Positions 47,915-62,771 are shown, counted from the stretch's first letter. The stretch: DNA of 64,000 bases from Micromonospora sp. HNM0581 (GCF_012726175.1 NZ_JAASAD010000006.1:186001-250000), one strand, 5' to 3'. Notes: generated from the letters alone by a model not told the origin. Numbers and translations: made by a program.

Positions 47915-49099
47915 TTACCGTTGCAGTTCGTGACGCCGGTCCTCGAAACGTCGCCGAACCACGGCGACTGCCTCCTCCTCGTCGCGCCCGATGCTGCGCA
48001 GCAGGTCGGTGGCGACGGTTCGGATCTGGGCCACCACGACGCTGCCGGAGAAGCCGACCCCCTCGTCGTACGCCTCGGCGGCATAGTCCACCGCCTTGAG
48101 GACCAACTGCTCGGATCGTTTCGAGTGCTGCTGACTTTCCGCCTCGACCTGCAACAGCGCCAGAGCGTCCCCGAAGTAGTCCACCGCCGCCGCCAGCCCC
48201 GTCGGGATCGGTTCGTCGTCGTGGACCGCGGTGGCAGCCCGGCGCAGCATTTCCTGGCCGCCCCCGACAGCCAGGTCGAGGTAGCGGATGCCACGTTGGT
48301 AGTGCTCGAACTCTCGCCGCCGGTGCCAGCGGGCCGGCGACACCGCCACCGCCTCCTGCGCGCCGGTGACGGCATCGTTGAGCAGGGCCAACTGTGAGCT
48401 CAGGCCGAACAGCCCGTCCCGGGCCCGGGCTACCTTCGCGGCATCGCCTCTGGACATTCCGTCCGCGGCGTCGTGCAGGTGTTCGATGAGCGCGGCGAAC
48501 AGCGGGCGAGCGGCCCGCTGGATGATGCGTACCGGGTTGACCGGCAGCACGGCCACCACCAGCACGGCGGAGATCGCGCCGATGACCGCGTCGATGACCC
48601 TCGGCACCTCCAGCCCTCCCTGGATCGGTGAGAGGGTGGCGATGAGCACCGCCGTACCTCCGGCCTGGGTGACGACCGATCCACCGCGGCTCATGGTGAG
48701 CGCGAACAGGATGGCCAGGGTGACCACGGTGCCGATCTGCCAGGGGCCGGTGCCGATGACCATGATCAGGGCGTCACCCACCAGAAGCCCGGCCAGCACG
48801 CCGACGAGCAGTTCGAGGGTACGGCGGGCCCGGCGGCCGATCGCGGCGGCGATCGTACCGACGGCGGCGCTGGGGGCGAAGACCGGTGACGGGTGGCCCA
48901 GTAGTTCGTGGGCGAGCGTCCAGGCGACTGCGGCGGCCACCCCGGCCTGCACCGCGAGGATGGCGTACAGCTCCAGGCTCCGGCGTCGTTCCTGCCAGTT
49001 GATCCGCCGGCTGACGCCGCCGACCGTGCCGGCGACCCTGGCCTCCACCTGGCTGCCGGCACGACGTGCCCAGCCCTTGTCGTCAGCCCCCTCCGCCAC
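47915..49099 (-). CDS. FUSC-family/aromatic acid exporter-like membrane protein
   Basis: A 394-residue protein. About six hydrophobic segments occupy residues 43-175 (LYAILAVQAGVAAAVAWTLA, VFAPSAAVGTIAAAIGRRARRTLELLVGVLAGLLVGDAL, VVTLAILFALTM, VPRVIDAVIGAISAVLVVAVLP). A soluble helical domain of about 200 residues follows (AALIEHLHDAADGMSRG and beyond). The pattern 'AVGTIAAAIGRRARRTLELLVGVLAGLLVGD' is typical of FUSC/YccS-like and ArAE transporters. Substrate unknown. GTG 49099 is used; its neighbourhood has only a weak ribosome site. It overlaps no gene and faces the lipoprotein gene at its end. Confidence 0.8.
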   Translation of the reverse strand: MAEGADDKGWARRAGSQVEARVAGTVGGVSRRINWQERRRSLELYAILAVQAGVAAAVAWTLAHELLGHPSPVFAPSAAVGTIAAAIGRRARRTLELLVGVLAGLLVGDALIMVIGTGPWQIGTVVTLAILFALTMSRGGSVVTQAGGTAVLIATLSPIQGGLEVPRVIDAVIGAISAVLVVAVLPVNPVRIIQRAARPLFAALIEHLHDAADGMSRGDAAKVARARDGLFGLSSQLALLNDAVTGAQEAVAVSPARWHRRREFEHYQRGIRYLDLAVGGGQEMLRRAATAVHDDEPIPTGLAAAVDYFGDALALLQVEAESQQHSKRSEQLVLKAVDYAAEAYDEGVGFSGSVVVAQIRTVATDLLRSIGRDEEEAVAVVRRRFEDRRHELQR

Positions 49100-49148
49100 G
49101 CCGCCGACTACCCCGCGAGGCCACGCTCATTCGCGGGCGACCGTACCG

Positions 49149-49358
49149 GTGCCAGCCGCTGCGGGGTGCCGGGTCAACGCCAGTCTCCGGGCCCGCTTCT
49201 CGACCGGCGTGCCCTGGCGGATCGACGTGATCACCTATGACACGCCGGTGCTGTCCAACGCCACCGGGTCGACTGTGTCCTTCGCCAACCCGACCCGGTG
49301 CAGCGGTGCACGGGTCACCTACCGGGTCACCAAGTCCGGTAGCTCCGTCACCGGCTGA
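49149..49358 (+). pseudogene. Possible remnant of a secreted protein gene
   Basis: Between the FUSC-like start and YccF there is a 69-residue open stretch, CRVNASLRARFSTGVPWRIDVITYDT followed by NATGSTVSFANPTRCSGARVTYRV, that ends in a stop and has two cysteines and beta-rich composition, like the end of a secreted beta-sandwich domain. There is no good start or ribosome site; GTG 49149 is the first possible. It may be a decayed fragment or a very small secreted protein. The rest of 49100-49421 shows nothing else. Confidence 0.3.
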
Positions 49359-49421
49359 CCGGCCCGTGCCACCGGCCGCCCGTCGGGGTGGCTGGTGGCG
49401 TCCGGCGGTCATCATGTACTC

Positions 49422-49802
49422 ATGATCCGATTCGTGCTGAACGTGCTCTGGCTCATCTTCGGCGGTGGTCTGGTGCTGGCGGTCGGTTACGGCATCGCCG
49501 CCCTGATCTGTTTCGTCCTGGTCGTCACCATTCCGTTCGGCGTCGCCTCGCTGCGGCTGGCGTCGTACTCGCTGTGGCCCTTCGGCCGGACCCTCGTACC
49601 CAAACCCGGCGTCGGGGTGGCCTCGGGGCTGGCCAACATCATCTGGGTGCTGCTGGCCGGCTGGTGGCTGGCGCTGACGCACATCGTGGCCGGGGTGAGT
49701 CTCTGCCTGACCATCATCGGAATACCGTTCGGTGTGGCCAACTTCAAGTTGGTCCCCGCCGCGATCTGGCCGCTGGGCCAGGAGGTCGTGTCCGCACCAT
49801 GA
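49422..49802 (+). CDS. YccF-domain membrane protein
   Basis: A 126-residue membrane protein with two internal repeats of the YccF motif: VTIPFGVASLRLASYSLWPFGRTLV (about 36-60) and IIGIPFGVANFKLVPAAIWPLGQEVV (about 98-123). Three or four hydrophobic segments are present, starting with LNVLWLIFGGGLVLAVGYGIAALICFVLVV. The family function is unknown; members lie in the inner membrane. ATG 49422 is used. An in-frame GTG/ATG further upstream has no similarity. No operon partner is evident; the SMR gene is convergent 63 bases downstream. Confidence 0.88.
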   Translation: MIRFVLNVLWLIFGGGLVLAVGYGIAALICFVLVVTIPFGVASLRLASYSLWPFGRTLVPKPGVGVASGLANIIWVLLAGWWLALTHIVAGVSLCLTIIGIPFGVANFKLVPAAIWPLGQEVVSAP

Positions 49803-49865
49803 TCCGGATGCGCGGCGGTGACGAGCGGGAACGTCACCACGCCGGCCGGCAACGGATCGGACCCC

Positions 49866-50186
49866 TCAGTGCGCGCCGTCGAGGTTGAGTAGCACGACAC
49901 CGGCGATGACCAGCCCGACACCGCAGCCCTTGACGAGGGTCAGCGGCTCACCCAGGTAAGCCGCGCCGATGGCGACGATGGCGGCGGTACCGAGGCCCGA
50001 CCACATGGCGTACGCGACACCGACAGGTATCCCTTTGACCGCCTGGGCGAGCAGGGCGAACGCGGCCAGGTAGGCCACGGCCAGTCCCAAGGTCGGCCAG
50101 AGCCGGGTGAAGCCCTGCGTCGCCTTGAGCAGGCTCGTACCGGTGACCTCGGCCGCGATCGCCAGCAGCAGGAAGACGTAAGCCAC
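49866..50186 (-). CDS. SMR-family small multidrug/guanidinium exporter
   Basis: A 106-residue four-transmembrane protein that should pump cationic compounds or guanidinium against protons. The catalytic-type glutamate is E13 (LLLAIAAEVTGTSLLKAT). KGIPVGVAYAMWSGLGTAAIVAIG is the SMR signature, and GLVIAGVVLLNL ends TM4. GTG 50186 has GAGG six bases upstream. It is single-copy here, so a homodimer is likely. No guanidine riboswitch is recognisable in the leader. Confidence 0.93.
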   Translation of the reverse strand: MAYVFLLLAIAAEVTGTSLLKATQGFTRLWPTLGLAVAYLAAFALLAQAVKGIPVGVAYAMWSGLGTAAIVAIGAAYLGEPLTLVKGCGVGLVIAGVVLLNLDGAH

Positions 50187-50262
50187 CTGGAACCTCGTTC
50201 GCCTCGACCCGCTTCGACACCGGCAGCGTACGCGGGCAACGGCCTCCGGCGCCCCAGCGGTC

Positions 50263-51639
50263 TCAGCGGGCGCGTCGGTTGGCGCGCAGGGCGCCGAGGA
50301 TGACCTTCGGTGTGGCCAGCGAACCGGGGTGTCTCCGCATCGAGACGACTTCGTTGAACCGACGGGCGGTAGCCACGTCGGTCACGGTCGCCGCGACGAT
50401 CTGCCGGCTGATCCAGCTGGAGAGCCGGTACCCGCGCGGGTAGGGGCCGTCGACGTGCGGCAACGCCAGGTCCGCCGAAGTCGATATCGACCAGGCCGCG
50501 TCGACCACCACCTTCTGGAGGGCGAAGAAGCGGCGGGCCGGCAGGCCGAGGTCCGGACCCTGCCGCAGGTAGCTCGCCAGGCACGCCGCGTGCAGTGCGG
50601 CGGCGGTGATGCCCTGACCGTAGACCGGGTTGAACGAGGCGACCGCATCGCCGACGCTCACCAGCCCGGCCGGCAGCCGGGTCAACGCGTGGAAGTCCCG
50701 GCGGCGGCTGTCGGAGTGCCGGTAGGTCTGCACGTCGCCGAGCATCTCGCTGTCGGCGACCACAGCGAACTCCGACGGGAACTGCTCCCGCAGCCGGCGG
50801 ACGAAATCCTCGGCGCTCCGCCCCGGACGGTGCTCCGCGTAGCCGGCCATCATCGCCATCCACCGACCGTCCTCGATCGCGAAGAACGCGGCGCCGGCGA
50901 CGTCCCCGGACGTCGCCGGGCTGTGCAGCGCCATCACCACCGCGTGCTCCGGATCTTCTTCGTGGCGCCGGAACAGAGCGGTCGCGTAGTTGAGGTCCAC
51001 GGTCATCCGGCGCAGCGCCGGCCGCTCCCACCCGGCCTCCGCCAGCCAGTCGGAAAGCCGACTGGCCCGCCCCATCGCGTCCACCACCAGGTCCGCGCGT
51101 TCGACCCCTGCCGACCCGCCCACGTCGCACCGGACACCACTGGTCACCTGACCGTCGAAGACCAGCCCGGTGGCCCGCGCGGTGACCGTCTTGACGTTCG
51201 GCAGCCGCAGCACCTGCTGCCGGATCAACGACTCCAGCAGCGGTCGGCTGCCGGCCAGGCTGTCGGCGTCGTCGGGGACGACGACCTTCAGCCGACCGTC
51301 GAGGTAGCTACGCCGGGCCGAGGGCGCAGCCTCGACCGCACCCTGCGCCAGGGCCTGCTCCCGGAAGCCGGGGAACAGGTGCTCCAACTGGAGGAAACCA
51401 CCGGGTAGCAGGGCGTGCAGCTGTGTTCCCTGTGGTACGCCCGGCCGTCCACCTGCCGCGTGCAGGTCGTCGCGGTCGATCACCACCACGCTGGCGGCGT
51501 GCTCCGAGAGCACCCGGGCGGCCAGCATCCCGGCGATGCTGCCGCCGACCACCACCGCCTTGTCCATGACCGGTGACGGCTGGTCGGGCGCCCGCACCGC
51601 GTTGAGCGCGGCGAGGACCCGAGCCGGCGAGAGGGACAT
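50263..51639 (-). CDS. FAD-dependent monooxygenase/oxidoreductase
   Basis: A 458-residue flavoprotein of the PHBH-like class. The FAD loop is VVVGGSIAGMLAARVLSEHAASVVVIDRDDL (about 29-59), the internal DG-type motif is ADLVVDAMGRASRLSDWL, and the late GD motif is VSVGDAVASFNPVYGQGIT. The enzymes usually hydroxylate aromatic or polyketide substrates with NAD(P)H and O2. ATG 51639 is supported by GGAGAG. In-frame upstream codons to 51819 look non-coding. No biosynthetic partner is adjacent, so the substrate is unknown. Confidence 0.88.
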   Translation of the reverse strand: MSLSPARVLAALNAVRAPDQPSPVMDKAVVVGGSIAGMLAARVLSEHAASVVVIDRDDLHAAGGRPGVPQGTQLHALLPGGFLQLEHLFPGFREQALAQGAVEAAPSARRSYLDGRLKVVVPDDADSLAGSRPLLESLIRQQVLRLPNVKTVTARATGLVFDGQVTSGVRCDVGGSAGVERADLVVDAMGRASRLSDWLAEAGWERPALRRMTVDLNYATALFRRHEEDPEHAVVMALHSPATSGDVAGAAFFAIEDGRWMAMMAGYAEHRPGRSAEDFVRRLREQFPSEFAVVADSEMLGDVQTYRHSDSRRRDFHALTRLPAGLVSVGDAVASFNPVYGQGITAAALHAACLASYLRQGPDLGLPARRFFALQKVVVDAAWSISTSADLALPHVDGPYPRGYRLSSWISRQIVAATVTDVATARRFNEVVSMRRHPGSLATPKVILGALRANRRAR

Positions 51640-51786
51640 CGTGCTCTCCAAACGGGACGAGGTGCGGCGCGCCTCGCCGCCCACCGGCACCTGGTACCCG
51701 GGGAGGCCGACGGACATGCCGGCCGGCATGACGCACGACGATCGTTGCACAGCGATGGGATGGCAGCGGCAGTCTGCCCGCCCCTT

Positions 51787-51817
51787 GGTCCCACCGCGGC
51801 ACACCGGCGACGGGACC
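51787..51817 (-). terminator. Hairpin after the carboxylase gene
   Basis: GGTCCC (51787-51792) pairs with GGGACC (51812-51817), with a further CGC/GCG helix inside. It lies about 30 bases after the stop of the carboxylase gene. Without a T-run, it is only a plausible terminator. Confidence 0.35.
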
Positions 51818-51845
51818 ATGGCCCGCCGCCGGCGTCCCCGACAGG

Positions 51846-57353
<5,508 letters not shown>

Positions 57354-57658
57354 CGGGCAGGCCTCCGGAAGATCGTCCCTGACAGGAGGGGACGCTCCCT
57401 CGGACAGGGGGTCCCGCTCACCCAACCTTCGTGGCTACCGGCCAGTAAGGAACACGTGGGAACTGCCACCTCCGGACAATGGTTTTTGTCGAGATCCACC
57501 AACTCAGCCTCACGTCACGGCTCGAATGCCACCCGGATCACTGCATATGCGCCGGGAGCGGACACGCCTGGTAGAGGCGACAAACACCGTGAGTAGCGCT
57601 AACATTTGCCAAGATCATCAACATTTCCCTTGCGGACCTGGTGCTATACGGTCGGTTG
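57354..57658. other. Divergent intergenic region, lower GC
   Basis: The 305 bases between the carboxylase start and the small protein gene are poorer in G/C than their surroundings, especially 57470-57640. They should hold both promoters. A TATACG hexamer at 57645-57650 might be a -10 box for the small gene, but I cannot pair it with a good -35. Confidence 0.4.
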
Positions 57659-57880
57659 GTGAGAGTTGAGCGTCACTGGTGGAACGGCGACCACAGTCCG
57701 CGCGGACGTCGCGACGTCTACATCCGCACCGACGGCGAGTCGTGGGAGGTCGAGGCCCGGGCCGGCGGTGGCGCCGGCCGCTCGAAAATCTACCCGTGCC
57801 CCGGCCGCAAGTCGGCAGAGATCCTGGCCGGGGCGTGGATGGGCGGCCAGAGCCGCTGGCGGGTCGTGGCGCCCTCCTGA
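57659..57880 (+). CDS. Small conserved-looking hypothetical protein
   Basis: A 73-residue cytoplasmic protein: VERHWWNGDHSPRGRRDVYIR, then SWEVEARAGGGAGRSKIYPCPG and GQSRWRVVAPS. It is tryptophan-rich and basic, without membrane or signal segment. Third-position G/C bias on this strand supports it. GTG 57659 is chosen because it precedes the first conserved-looking residues; GTG 57641 is in frame. I do not know its function. It lies upstream of the RNA helicase gene, 162 bases away. Confidence 0.6.
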   Translation: MRVERHWWNGDHSPRGRRDVYIRTDGESWEVEARAGGGAGRSKIYPCPGRKSAEILAGAWMGGQSRWRVVAPS

Positions 57881-58042
57881 CCGCACCGGCGGCCCGCCGA
57901 CCATCGGTCGGGTAGGCTGACCGTGCGACCCGCCCGACCGCGGGTCCGATTCGATGTCCCAGGCCCCGCGCCTTCGACGCGCCAGGCCCAGGCCGGCACC
58001 GCAGCGCCGGGTGGGACGTCCCCTTCGACGTTCGGAGCCCCA

Positions 58043-59533
58043 ATGGCGGCACGCCGCCCACAGCAGCAGATCACCACGCCCGCCCACCCCAGCTTCGCCG
58101 ACCTGGGCGTGCCCGACACACTCACCCGAGTGCTGACCGCGACCGGGGTGGACCGACCGTTCCCGATCCAGGCCGCCACCCTGCCCGACGCTCTGGCCGG
58201 TCGTGACGTGCTCGGTCGGGGCCGCACCGGTTCGGGTAAGACGTACGCATTCGTCCTGGCGGTGCTCACCCGGCTGGCCACCACCGCCACACCGCGCCGA
58301 CCCGGCCGCCCCCGGGCGCTCATCCTCGCGCCCACCCGGGAGTTGGCCACCCAGATCGACAGCGTGATGGCGCCCCTGGCCCAGGCGCTGTCGCTGCGCA
58401 CCATGACGGTCTTCGGCGGCGTTGCCGCCCGGCCCCAGATCACCGGGCTACGCGCCGGGGTCGACGTCCTGGTGGCCTGCCCGGGGCGGCTCGCCGACCA
58501 CGTGCAGGCCGGGCACGCCCATCTGGACGCCGTCGAGATCAGCGTGCTCGACGAGGCCGACCACATGGCTGACCTGGGGTTCCTGCCGACCGTACGCCGA
58601 CTGCTGGACCTGACCCCGCGTGGCGGGCAACGGTTGCTCTTCTCCGCCACCCTCGATTCCGGCGTCGACGTGCTCGTCAGGCGCTTCCTCACCGATCCGG
58701 TGGTACACAGCATCGACTCACCCCGGTCACCTGTCGCCGCGATGACGCACCACGTGCTGCACGTGCACGCCGAGGACCGATTCGCCGTGCTGGTCGACCT
58801 GACCGCCGCACCGGGACGGACGGTGGTGTTCACCCGCACCAAACGCGGCGCGAAGACCCTCACTCGCCGGCTCGTCGCGGCCGGGGTGGCCGCGGTGGAG
58901 CTGCACGGCAACCTGGCGCAGGGGGCCCGTACCCGGAACCTCAAGGCATTCTCCGACGGCACGGTGCGCACACTCGTGGCCACCGACATCGCGGCCCGGG
59001 GCATCCACGTCGACGACGTGGCGCTCGTGGTGCACGCCGACCCACCCGTGGAGCACAAGGCATATCTGCACCGCTCGGGGCGTACCGCCCGGGCCGGTGC
59101 CGCCGGAACCGTCGTCACGTTGATGACCGACACGCAGGCCCCGGAGGTTCGGGAACTGACCCGGAAGGCCGGCATCTCGGCAACCACCACCCGACTGCGC
59201 CCCGGTGACGCACTGCTTCGTGAACTCGCTCCGGGGGAACGGACGCTCAGCGCACCGCCGGCCGTCCGGCCAGCCCCCGTCCGGCGGGAGGCACCGTCCG
59301 CCCCTGCGGGCCGAGGCCGCCGTGGCGGCAAGGCAACTCCGGCCACCTCGACCAGATCCGACTCCACCACGCCGACGCGGTCCTCGTCGGCCGGATCGGC
59401 ACGGTCCGCCGCGTCCTCGACCGGCCGGTCCGGTGTCGCGCGGTCGGGCGGAACGCAGAGCGGCGCCGCCCGCTCCGGTGCGGCGGCGTTCTCCGCCCGG
59501 GCCCGGCCCGGCGGGCGCGGCGGCGGGCGCTGA
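58043..59533 (+). CDS. DEAD-box ATP-dependent RNA helicase
   Basis: A 496-residue helicase that unwinds RNA duplexes. The Q motif region is SFADLGVPDTLTRVL...FPIQ. Motif I is GRTGSGKT (60-67), Ia is APTRELATQ, II is DEAD (170-173) in VLDEADHMADLGF, III is SAT, IV is VVFTRTKRG, V is ATDIAARGIHVDDV, and VI is HRSGRTARAG. The tail after about 420 is low-complexity Ser/Thr/Arg/Gly, of the RNA-binding type. ATG 58043 is preceded by GGAG. The frame runs on upstream to a GTG at 57923, but that stretch lacks helicase similarity. Such genes are commonly cold-inducible; no cold element was identified here. Confidence 0.94.
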   Translation: MAARRPQQQITTPAHPSFADLGVPDTLTRVLTATGVDRPFPIQAATLPDALAGRDVLGRGRTGSGKTYAFVLAVLTRLATTATPRRPGRPRALILAPTRELATQIDSVMAPLAQALSLRTMTVFGGVAARPQITGLRAGVDVLVACPGRLADHVQAGHAHLDAVEISVLDEADHMADLGFLPTVRRLLDLTPRGGQRLLFSATLDSGVDVLVRRFLTDPVVHSIDSPRSPVAAMTHHVLHVHAEDRFAVLVDLTAAPGRTVVFTRTKRGAKTLTRRLVAAGVAAVELHGNLAQGARTRNLKAFSDGTVRTLVATDIAARGIHVDDVALVVHADPPVEHKAYLHRSGRTARAGAAGTVVTLMTDTQAPEVRELTRKAGISATTTRLRPGDALLRELAPGERTLSAPPAVRPAPVRREAPSAPAGRGRRGGKATPATSTRSDSTTPTRSSSAGSARSAASSTGRSGVARSGGTQSGAARSGAAAFSARARPGGRGGGR

Positions 59534-59605
59534 ACGACACCGGTCCCCTCCGACGAATCTGACGATCGCCCCGAACGCCCGCCGGAACGGGACCTCGACG
59601 CCCGG

Positions 59606-61198
59606 TCAGGTCCCGGGGTGGCGGCTGCTCACCCGGTTCCCGCCCGCCCGCTTCGCCACGTACATCGCCCTGTCCGCATGGGCGAAGGTCTCTCTGAGGG
59701 TACGCACGCAACCGGCGGCCACCCCGACACTCACCGTCACCCGCCACGCCACCATCGCGGCCACGGCATCGACCGCACGCTGGGCGACCTGCTCCGCGGC
59801 ACCGGGCTGCGCCCCCGGCAGGATCGCGACGAACTCGTCACCGCCCAGCCGGGCGACGAGATCGTCCCTGCGGACGCTCGCGGCGACCACCTGAGCCACC
59901 GCCCGCAGCACGTCGTCGCCGGTGGCGTGCCCCAACGAGTCGTTGACGTCCTTGAAGCGGTCCACATCCACGATCAGCACTGCCACCGGTTCGGCCCCAG
60001 CCTCGTCGGAAGCCGCCAACTGCTCCAGGAAGCTGTCCAGACCACGTCGGTTGGCCACGGCCGTGAGCGGGTCGATCCGGGCGGCCCGTTCGACCCGATC
60101 GTGCTGCCACCGCAGCAGGTCGTACGACTGCATCGTCACCGCCGCGTGCAGCCAGCGGTGCCGTTGACGCCACAGCAGTTCCGCGAGGGCGTCCCCGTAG
60201 GTCAGGCCCGGCACCGCGTCCCGCGTCCCGTTCTTCGCCAGCAGCACCGCGTGCGTGCGGTGCAGTGCCGCGGTGATCAACCAGTCGTTGTCCGGCGACA
60301 GCCCGGTCACCGCCTCCTCGATGACCCGCAGCGCCTCCTCCGGTCGCCCGGACCGGCTCAGCGCGACCGCGTGGAACGGTTGGCACAGCAGTTGCTCCTG
60401 CTGTCGCTGCTCGACGCCGTGCTCCTGGAGCGACGCCAGGAACCGGGGAATGTCCTCCGCCGCACCGGCCGGGTCTTGACGGTCGGCACGGGCGCACGCC
60501 GCGAACAGCGACGCGCAGAGGCGCCACACCTCCGCCTTGGGGCCGGATGCTTCCGTCATCGCCCGCTTGGCGTGCTCCTCGGCCGCGGTCGTGTGCTTCT
60601 CCGCCGCAGCTACCCGACCTACCTGGTACAGCTCCAGGGCCCACATGAGGTTGAGTTCCGCCAGGTTGCACAGCCACATCGCCCGGTTGCCGTTGTCCGG
60701 ATATCCGGCCCGGCAGGTCGTCTCGTACGCCGCCTGGAACTGCGGCGCCGCCAACTCGTAGAGGCGCAGCTTGGCGTATCCGATCGCCAGCCCGGTGCGG
60801 GCGTTGCCCTCGATCACCGGGTCGGGTTCCCCGGCCAGCAGGGCCGTCTCCGCGCTGACGAGATCCCGCAGGACGGTCTCGATGTCGTATTCGGCGATGT
60901 CCTGGTCGCCGAGGCGCAGTCGCCGGTCAGCGCGCAGAGACAGCGCGCAGGAGCGCCAGCCGGCACTGCTCTCCCGCTCGGCGGCGACAAGCATCAGGTC
61001 GGCGGCGGTGATCGCGGCACGCAGGTCGCCGAGCCGGGTCAGCGCCACGACGCGCGCGAAGTGCATCGCCGCCGGACCGTCGCACAGGTCTCCGGTCGGT
61101 TCCCGCAGTGCAGCGACCGCCTCCGCCAGCACCTGGGCCGCGCCCCCGGCCTGTGCTTCCTCCAGTAGCCGCAGGGCTCGGAGGGTCACATCGTCCAT
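59606..61198 (-). CDS. Diguanylate cyclase with N-terminal helical-repeat domain
   Basis: A 530-residue signalling protein. Residues about 1-350 are tetratricopeptide-like helices (LRALRLLEEAQAGGAAQVLAEAVAALRE, LYELAAPQFQAAYETT, EEHAKRAM). The C-terminal about 160 residues are a GGDEF domain: IDPLTAVANRRGLDSFLEQL, VLIVDVDRFKDVNDSLGH, active site ARLGGDEFVAIL and VSVGVAAGCVRTLRETFAHADRAMYVAKRAGGNRV. RRDD five residues before GGDEF is an RxxD inhibitory site, so the enzyme should be active and feedback-controlled, making c-di-GMP. ATG 61198 has GGAGGAG upstream. It is soluble, with no membrane segment. Confidence 0.92.
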   Translation of the reverse strand: MDDVTLRALRLLEEAQAGGAAQVLAEAVAALREPTGDLCDGPAAMHFARVVALTRLGDLRAAITAADLMLVAAERESSAGWRSCALSLRADRRLRLGDQDIAEYDIETVLRDLVSAETALLAGEPDPVIEGNARTGLAIGYAKLRLYELAAPQFQAAYETTCRAGYPDNGNRAMWLCNLAELNLMWALELYQVGRVAAAEKHTTAAEEHAKRAMTEASGPKAEVWRLCASLFAACARADRQDPAGAAEDIPRFLASLQEHGVEQRQQEQLLCQPFHAVALSRSGRPEEALRVIEEAVTGLSPDNDWLITAALHRTHAVLLAKNGTRDAVPGLTYGDALAELLWRQRHRWLHAAVTMQSYDLLRWQHDRVERAARIDPLTAVANRRGLDSFLEQLAASDEAGAEPVAVLIVDVDRFKDVNDSLGHATGDDVLRAVAQVVAASVRRDDLVARLGGDEFVAILPGAQPGAAEQVAQRAVDAVAAMVAWRVTVSVGVAAGCVRTLRETFAHADRAMYVAKRAGGNRVSSRHPGT

Positions 61199-61409
61199 GC
61201 GGTCTCCTCCGCACCCGCCCCGGGAAGAACAGCCCGATGTTACGGTAGTCAGCTCTCTTCGAGAGCCCTCCGACCGGTTGTAACCCTGTGCCAGCGGTCG
61301 CCGGACAGCGACAGCCGTCCTCGCCTCGGGGCCTGAACGGTGCCGCGCGCTCCCCACCCACCGGGTATCGCCCGCGAGGCGGGCCCGCCGACCACATCGA
61401 TCGATTTTC

Positions 61410-61439
61410 TTGCATGTATCGATCTGATTCGTGTATGAA
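61410..61439 (+). promoter_or_regulatory. Putative promoter of the secreted protease
   Basis: TTGCAT (61410-61415), 18 bases, then TATGAA (61434-61439) in an AT-richer stretch of the 284-base gap 61199-61482. Overlapping ATCGAT repeats (61396-61424) lie around the -35, a possible operator. Confidence 0.45.
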
Positions 61440-61482
61440 GACTGAGGAATCGTTAAGGTTCCGCTTCCTGGGAGGAGCGACG

Positions 61483-62709
61483 ATGAAACTTGCCCTGCGA
61501 CGCCTGCGCACGGTGGCTGTCACACTCGCCGCCGGCACACTCGGACTCAGCCTGCTGTCGGCACCCGCCGCAGCGAACCCGGCGCAACCGCTCACGCCAT
61601 CCTCCGACCGGGCGGCCGAGTCGGAACAGTTCTCGGCCGAGGGTGTGACGACCGTCGGGGAACTGCGCACCGTCGACGGCTCGTTGTCGCACGCCCGTGA
61701 CGGCCGGACCCAGATCATCAGTCACCCCGGCGCCACCTACGTCAAGGTGCACTTCAGCTCACTGCGGCTGGCCCCCGGGGAGTACGTCACCGTGGCCAGC
61801 CCCGACGGCCGGGAGAGCTACCGGTACGACCGCCACCTGAACCGGGCGACCGGCGCCGACTACACCACCGACGGCCGGTCGGGCTTCTGGGCGATGTCGG
61901 TGGAAGGCGACACGGCGGTGGTGACGTTGCACAGCAACCGGTCCTCCCGGCGCAGTGCCGCGACCATCGACCGGTTCTGGCGCGGCTACGACCGTACGGA
62001 GATCAGCCAGCACAACTTCTCCACCCAGTCGGTCTGCAGCACCGACGCCCGCCGCGACGTGGTCTGCTACCAGAGCAGCCACCCCACCGAGTTCTCGCGT
62101 GGTAACGCCGTGGCCCGACTGCTGATCAGTGGCGGCGGCATGTGCACCACCTGGCGGGTCGGCAACACCAACCGCATGCTCACCAACAAGCACTGCTTCT
62201 CGACGCAGGCGGCGGTCAGCGGCAGCGAGATGCAGTTCAACTACCAGTGCGCCACCTGCGGGGGCGCGAACCCGGGGCCCGGCACCAAGGTGAGCGGCGC
62301 CACGCTCTACCGGGTCAGCAGCGGCGGTTCCAACCAGTTGGACTACGCCCTGTTCTCGGTCAACAACTTCGCCGCCATCCAGGGCTTCGGCACGCTCTAC
62401 CTGGCCACGACCGCCACCACCACCGGCACCCAGATGTACATCCCGGGGCACGGCGACGGCAGCCCCAAGCGCCTGTCGATCTTCGAGGACACCCAGAACG
62501 GCGCACGCTGCACGGTGCGCAACGCCAACTACAACACCTGGAACATCAGCTACAGCTGCGACACCTCCGGCGGAAACTCGGGCTCACCCGTACTGAACAG
62601 CGCCCACCGGGTAATCGCCCTGCACCATCTCGGCGGCTGTCCGTCGAACCAGGGCGCCAAGGCGCACCTGATCTACAACGAGATCGCCAGTCTGATCGAC
62701 AACGGCTGA
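61483..62709 (+). CDS. Secreted trypsin-like serine protease
   Basis: A 408-residue exported protease. The signal peptide (about 1-31) ends LLSAPAAANPA. A pro-domain of about 150 residues follows (to HNRSS...). The chymotrypsin-fold catalytic set is His in RMLTNKHCFS, Asp in NQLDYALFSV and Ser in DTSGGNSGSPV. Cysteines (CSTD, VVCYQ, MCTTW, HCF, CATCG, CTVR, SCDTS, GCPS) suggest several disulphides. The arrangement is like Lys-C/Lysobacter-type endoproteases. ATG 61483 is preceded by GGAGGA. A terminator follows at 62772. It probably acts on extracellular protein. Confidence 0.9.
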   Translation: MKLALRRLRTVAVTLAAGTLGLSLLSAPAAANPAQPLTPSSDRAAESEQFSAEGVTTVGELRTVDGSLSHARDGRTQIISHPGATYVKVHFSSLRLAPGEYVTVASPDGRESYRYDRHLNRATGADYTTDGRSGFWAMSVEGDTAVVTLHSNRSSRRSAATIDRFWRGYDRTEISQHNFSTQSVCSTDARRDVVCYQSSHPTEFSRGNAVARLLISGGGMCTTWRVGNTNRMLTNKHCFSTQAAVSGSEMQFNYQCATCGGANPGPGTKVSGATLYRVSSGGSNQLDYALFSVNNFAAIQGFGTLYLATTATTTGTQMYIPGHGDGSPKRLSIFEDTQNGARCTVRNANYNTWNISYSCDTSGGNSGSPVLNSAHRVIALHHLGGCPSNQGAKAHLIYNEIASLIDNG

Positions 62710-62771
62710 ACGACGACGACGGTCCGGCGCCCGGTGGCGCTCCCGCCGCCACGCTTCGCCACCGCATACCC

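Noticed and set aside
50187..50262. Possible guanidine riboswitch upstream of the SMR gene
   Set aside because: No paired ACGR hairpins (mini-ykkC) or ykkC core are visible in the short leader.
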